6,436 nucleotides of DNA from Microcaldota archaeon (GTDB taxonomy: Archaea > Micrarchaeota > Micrarchaeia > Anstonellales > Anstonellaceae): the NCBI GenBank assembly GCA_026414325.1, contig JAOAJF010000033.1, forward strand, positions 1 through 6,436. The letters run 5' to 3'. A model generated the notes under the pieces. It saw only the letters and a list, made by a program, of their open reading frames with translations, was not told the origin of the DNA and ran no database searches. The position numbers and the translations under genes were made by a program. Below, one piece after another: positions 5,241 to 6,436 of this stretch; positions within the stretch are counted from its first letter, which is position 1; every line of letters starts with the position of its first letter.

Positions 5241-5261
5241 TATTTTTCTATTTTTGTTTTA

Positions 5262-5267
5262 AGGTGA
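5262..5267 (+). promoter_or_regulatory. Shine-Dalgarno site of the 151-aa gene
   Basis: AGGTGA sits 4 nt before the ATG at 5272 and matches the 16S rRNA 3' tail, fixing this start. Confidence 0.75.
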
Positions 5268-5271
5268 GTAG

Positions 5272-5727
5272 ATGTTTGATGAGTCAAAGGACCAAATAGT
5301 TTTTGTAGCAAAACATAGAGATTGGATTGTAATAAAAAAATTATTGATTGATCAGCATGTGAAAAATGAGGAAATCGGTTTAATTCTCTCTTCTATTCAA
5401 AAATCAATAAACGAAAAATCTTTTTCTTATTTTGAAGTCAACTATCAAAAAATAAGAGAAATTGCTAAAAAATTTGTTACAAATAAAAGAAAAGGCCTTG
5501 CAACAGTTGGAGAAATTTTTTCTTCTATAAAAGGCGCAGAATTAAAGAAAGAGCTTTTGAGCTGTTGCTCAAAAGAGGACCACTATCCTTTAGCTGAGCA
5601 ATTATTTGTTTTAGATGTTTTAGATGAGTTAGGTTATAGTCCTTATCCAAATTTAGAAGTTATTCAAAAACTTTATCCAGAACTAAAAATTCAAAAACCA
5701 AAAGGAAATTTTGGAAAGAAAAAATAA
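5272..5727 (+). CDS. archaeal conserved protein of unknown function (possibly DUF2666)
   Basis: The 151-residue protein is soluble and mostly helical, with a basic C-terminal tail (PELKIQKPKGNFGKKK). The N-terminal block FVAKHRDWIVIKKLLI, the following LSSIQKSINEK segment and the conserved-looking LDELGYSPYPNLEVIQKLYP region resemble, from memory, the archaeal DUF2666 family; I could not check this. Cys98-Cys99 and no other cysteines are present, so no zinc site is obvious. The ATG is fixed by AGGTGA 4 nt upstream. It follows pfp by 46 nt and precedes EF-1A by 158 nt; the neighbours do not reveal a role. The GKKK tail would suit nucleic-acid or ribosome contact, but this is inference. Confidence 0.8.
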   Translation: MFDESKDQIVFVAKHRDWIVIKKLLIDQHVKNEEIGLILSSIQKSINEKSFSYFEVNYQKIREIAKKFVTNKRKGLATVGEIFSSIKGAELKKELLSCCSKEDHYPLAEQLFVLDVLDELGYSPYPNLEVIQKLYPELKIQKPKGNFGKKK

Positions 5728-5780
5728 GTTTCATTGTCCCATTAACTTTTATATGAAATGGAATTTACAACTTAAGCATA

Positions 5781-5793
5781 ACCTTTATAAATT
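5781..5793 (+). promoter_or_regulatory. upstream TATA-like element of EF-1A
   Basis: ACCTTTATAAATT is a good box A with a purine/C-containing BRE-like flank, but it would give a leader of about 75-80 nt. A second candidate lies nearer the gene, so this may be an alternative promoter. Confidence 0.3.
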
Positions 5794-5839
5794 AAAATGT
5801 GCTAAATCATTTTATATTTTCATTATTCAATTATACAAC

Positions 5840-5851
5840 ATTTTTAAATAA
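5840..5851 (+). promoter_or_regulatory. proximal TATA box of EF-1A
   Basis: ATTTTTAAATAA is centred about 26 nt before position 5872, just ahead of the Shine-Dalgarno site, giving a leader of about 14 nt. This compact arrangement is the more likely main promoter. Confidence 0.45.
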
Positions 5852-5872
5852 CTTTCATGCTAAAAATATTAT

Positions 5873-5879
5873 AGGAGGT
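5873..5879 (+). promoter_or_regulatory. strong Shine-Dalgarno site of EF-1A
   Basis: AGGAGGT is a full match to the anti-Shine-Dalgarno sequence, 6 nt before the ATG, as expected for a very highly expressed gene. Confidence 0.85.
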
Positions 5880-5885
5880 TTTAGT

Positions 5886-6436
5886 ATGGCAAAAAAAGAG
5901 CATCTAAATCTGATCTTTATAGGACATGTGGACCATGGTAAATCCACTACAGTAGGTAGGATTTTGTACGAGACTGGGGCTTTAACTGAGCAGCAGTTAA
6001 GAAAATTAAAAGAGGAAGCAGAAAAAATAGGTAAAGCAACCTTTGAGTTTGCTTTTACTATGGATACTCTAAAGGAAGAAAGAGAGCGAGGAGTTACTAT
6101 CGATATCTCTCACAAAGAGTTTGAAACTGACAAATTTTTCTTCACTATTATTGATGCACCCGGACACAGAGACTTTGTTAAAAATATGATTACTGGTGCA
6201 TCGCAAGCAGATGCTGCAGTTATAGTTTGTTCTGCAAAAGAAGGTGTGCAAGCTCAGACAAAGGAGCATGCATTCTTAGCAAAAGTTTTAGGTATAAAAC
6301 AATTTATAGTTGGAGTTAACAAAATGGATGCAGTTGATTGGAATCAATCTCGTTACAATGAAGTTGTATTCGAGCTAAAAAAGCTACTTAAAAATATTGG
6401 CTATAATGTAGATGCAATCCCATTTATACCCTACTC
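5886..6436 (+). CDS. tuf: translation elongation factor 1-alpha (aEF-1A), N-terminal part, cut by window end
   Basis: This GTPase delivers aminoacyl-tRNA to the ribosomal A site. The 183 complete codons cover most of GTP-binding domain I: P-loop GHVDHGKST (13-21), switch I/G2 with the Mg-contacting Thr71 in ERERGVTIDI (65-74), G3 DAPGH (90-94) and G4 NKMD (145-148). The LKEERERGVTID insertion and the long helix before it (residues 35-50) mark the archaeal/eukaryotic EF-1A type rather than bacterial EF-Tu. Family members are about 420-435 residues, so the rest of domain I and domains II and III lie beyond the window. The frame is open to the last base. The start is set by AGGAGGT 6 nt upstream. 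All visible GTPase motifs are intact. Confidence 0.97.
   Translation, partial: MAKKEHLNLIFIGHVDHGKSTTVGRILYETGALTEQQLRKLKEEAEKIGKATFEFAFTMDTLKEERERGVTIDISHKEFETDKFFFTIIDAPGHRDFVKNMITGASQADAAVIVCSAKEGVQAQTKEHAFLAKVLGIKQFIVGVNKMDAVDWNQSRYNEVVFELKKLLKNIGYNVDAIPFIPY

Noticed and set aside
5729..5758. inverted repeat tttcat...atgaaa after the 151-aa gene
   Set aside because: A 6-bp AT-rich stem with an 18-nt loop is expected by chance here and is not followed by a T-tract.
6069..6269. 66-codon minus-strand frame
   Set aside because: It is entirely antisense to the conserved EF-1A GTPase domain.

Overview
The window looks like a piece of a very AT-rich archaeal chromosome, most likely from a small-genome (DPANN-type, e.g. 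Woese-/Pacearchaeota-like) lineage. The archaeal assignment rests on an aEF-1A start, a 50-residue L40e zinc-ribbon ribosomal protein, tRNAs without an encoded CCA, TATA (box A) elements about 25 nt upstream of tRNAs and of a leaderless gene, and GGAGG/GGTGA-type Shine-Dalgarno sites. The DPANN part is inference from base composition, compact layout and the Cys-repeat lipoprotein style; no lineage marker was searched.

Left part (1-1892) is all on the minus strand: tRNA-Leu(TAG), a 414-residue lipoprotein made of about 14 degenerate cysteine-pair repeats, an 87-residue hypothetical protein with a strong ribosome binding site, and a tRNA-Asn(GTT) cut by the window edge. Then comes about 610 bp (1893-2503) with no convincing gene, ending at the minus-strand L40e gene (2504-2656), which is too short for ordinary ORF cut-offs.

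From 2727 everything reads on the plus strand: tRNA-Thr(TGT), a 323-residue protein whose C-terminal half carries a Thr-x5-Cys-x16-His pattern matching the catalytic triad spacing of CheD-type deamidases, a PPi-type phosphofructokinase (pfp-like) apparently translated from a leaderless transcript, a 151-residue archaeal conserved protein (possibly DUF2666), and the first 183 codons of elongation factor 1-alpha, truncated by the window end.

The genes are mostly singly transcribed housekeeping units (translation: three tRNAs, L40e, EF-1A; glycolysis: PFK) interleaved with lineage-specific proteins, and do not form one functional operon. The two most interesting items are the Cys-repeat surface lipoprotein and the putative CheD/NTAN1-like amidohydrolase with an unknown N-terminal half and no chemotaxis genes nearby.
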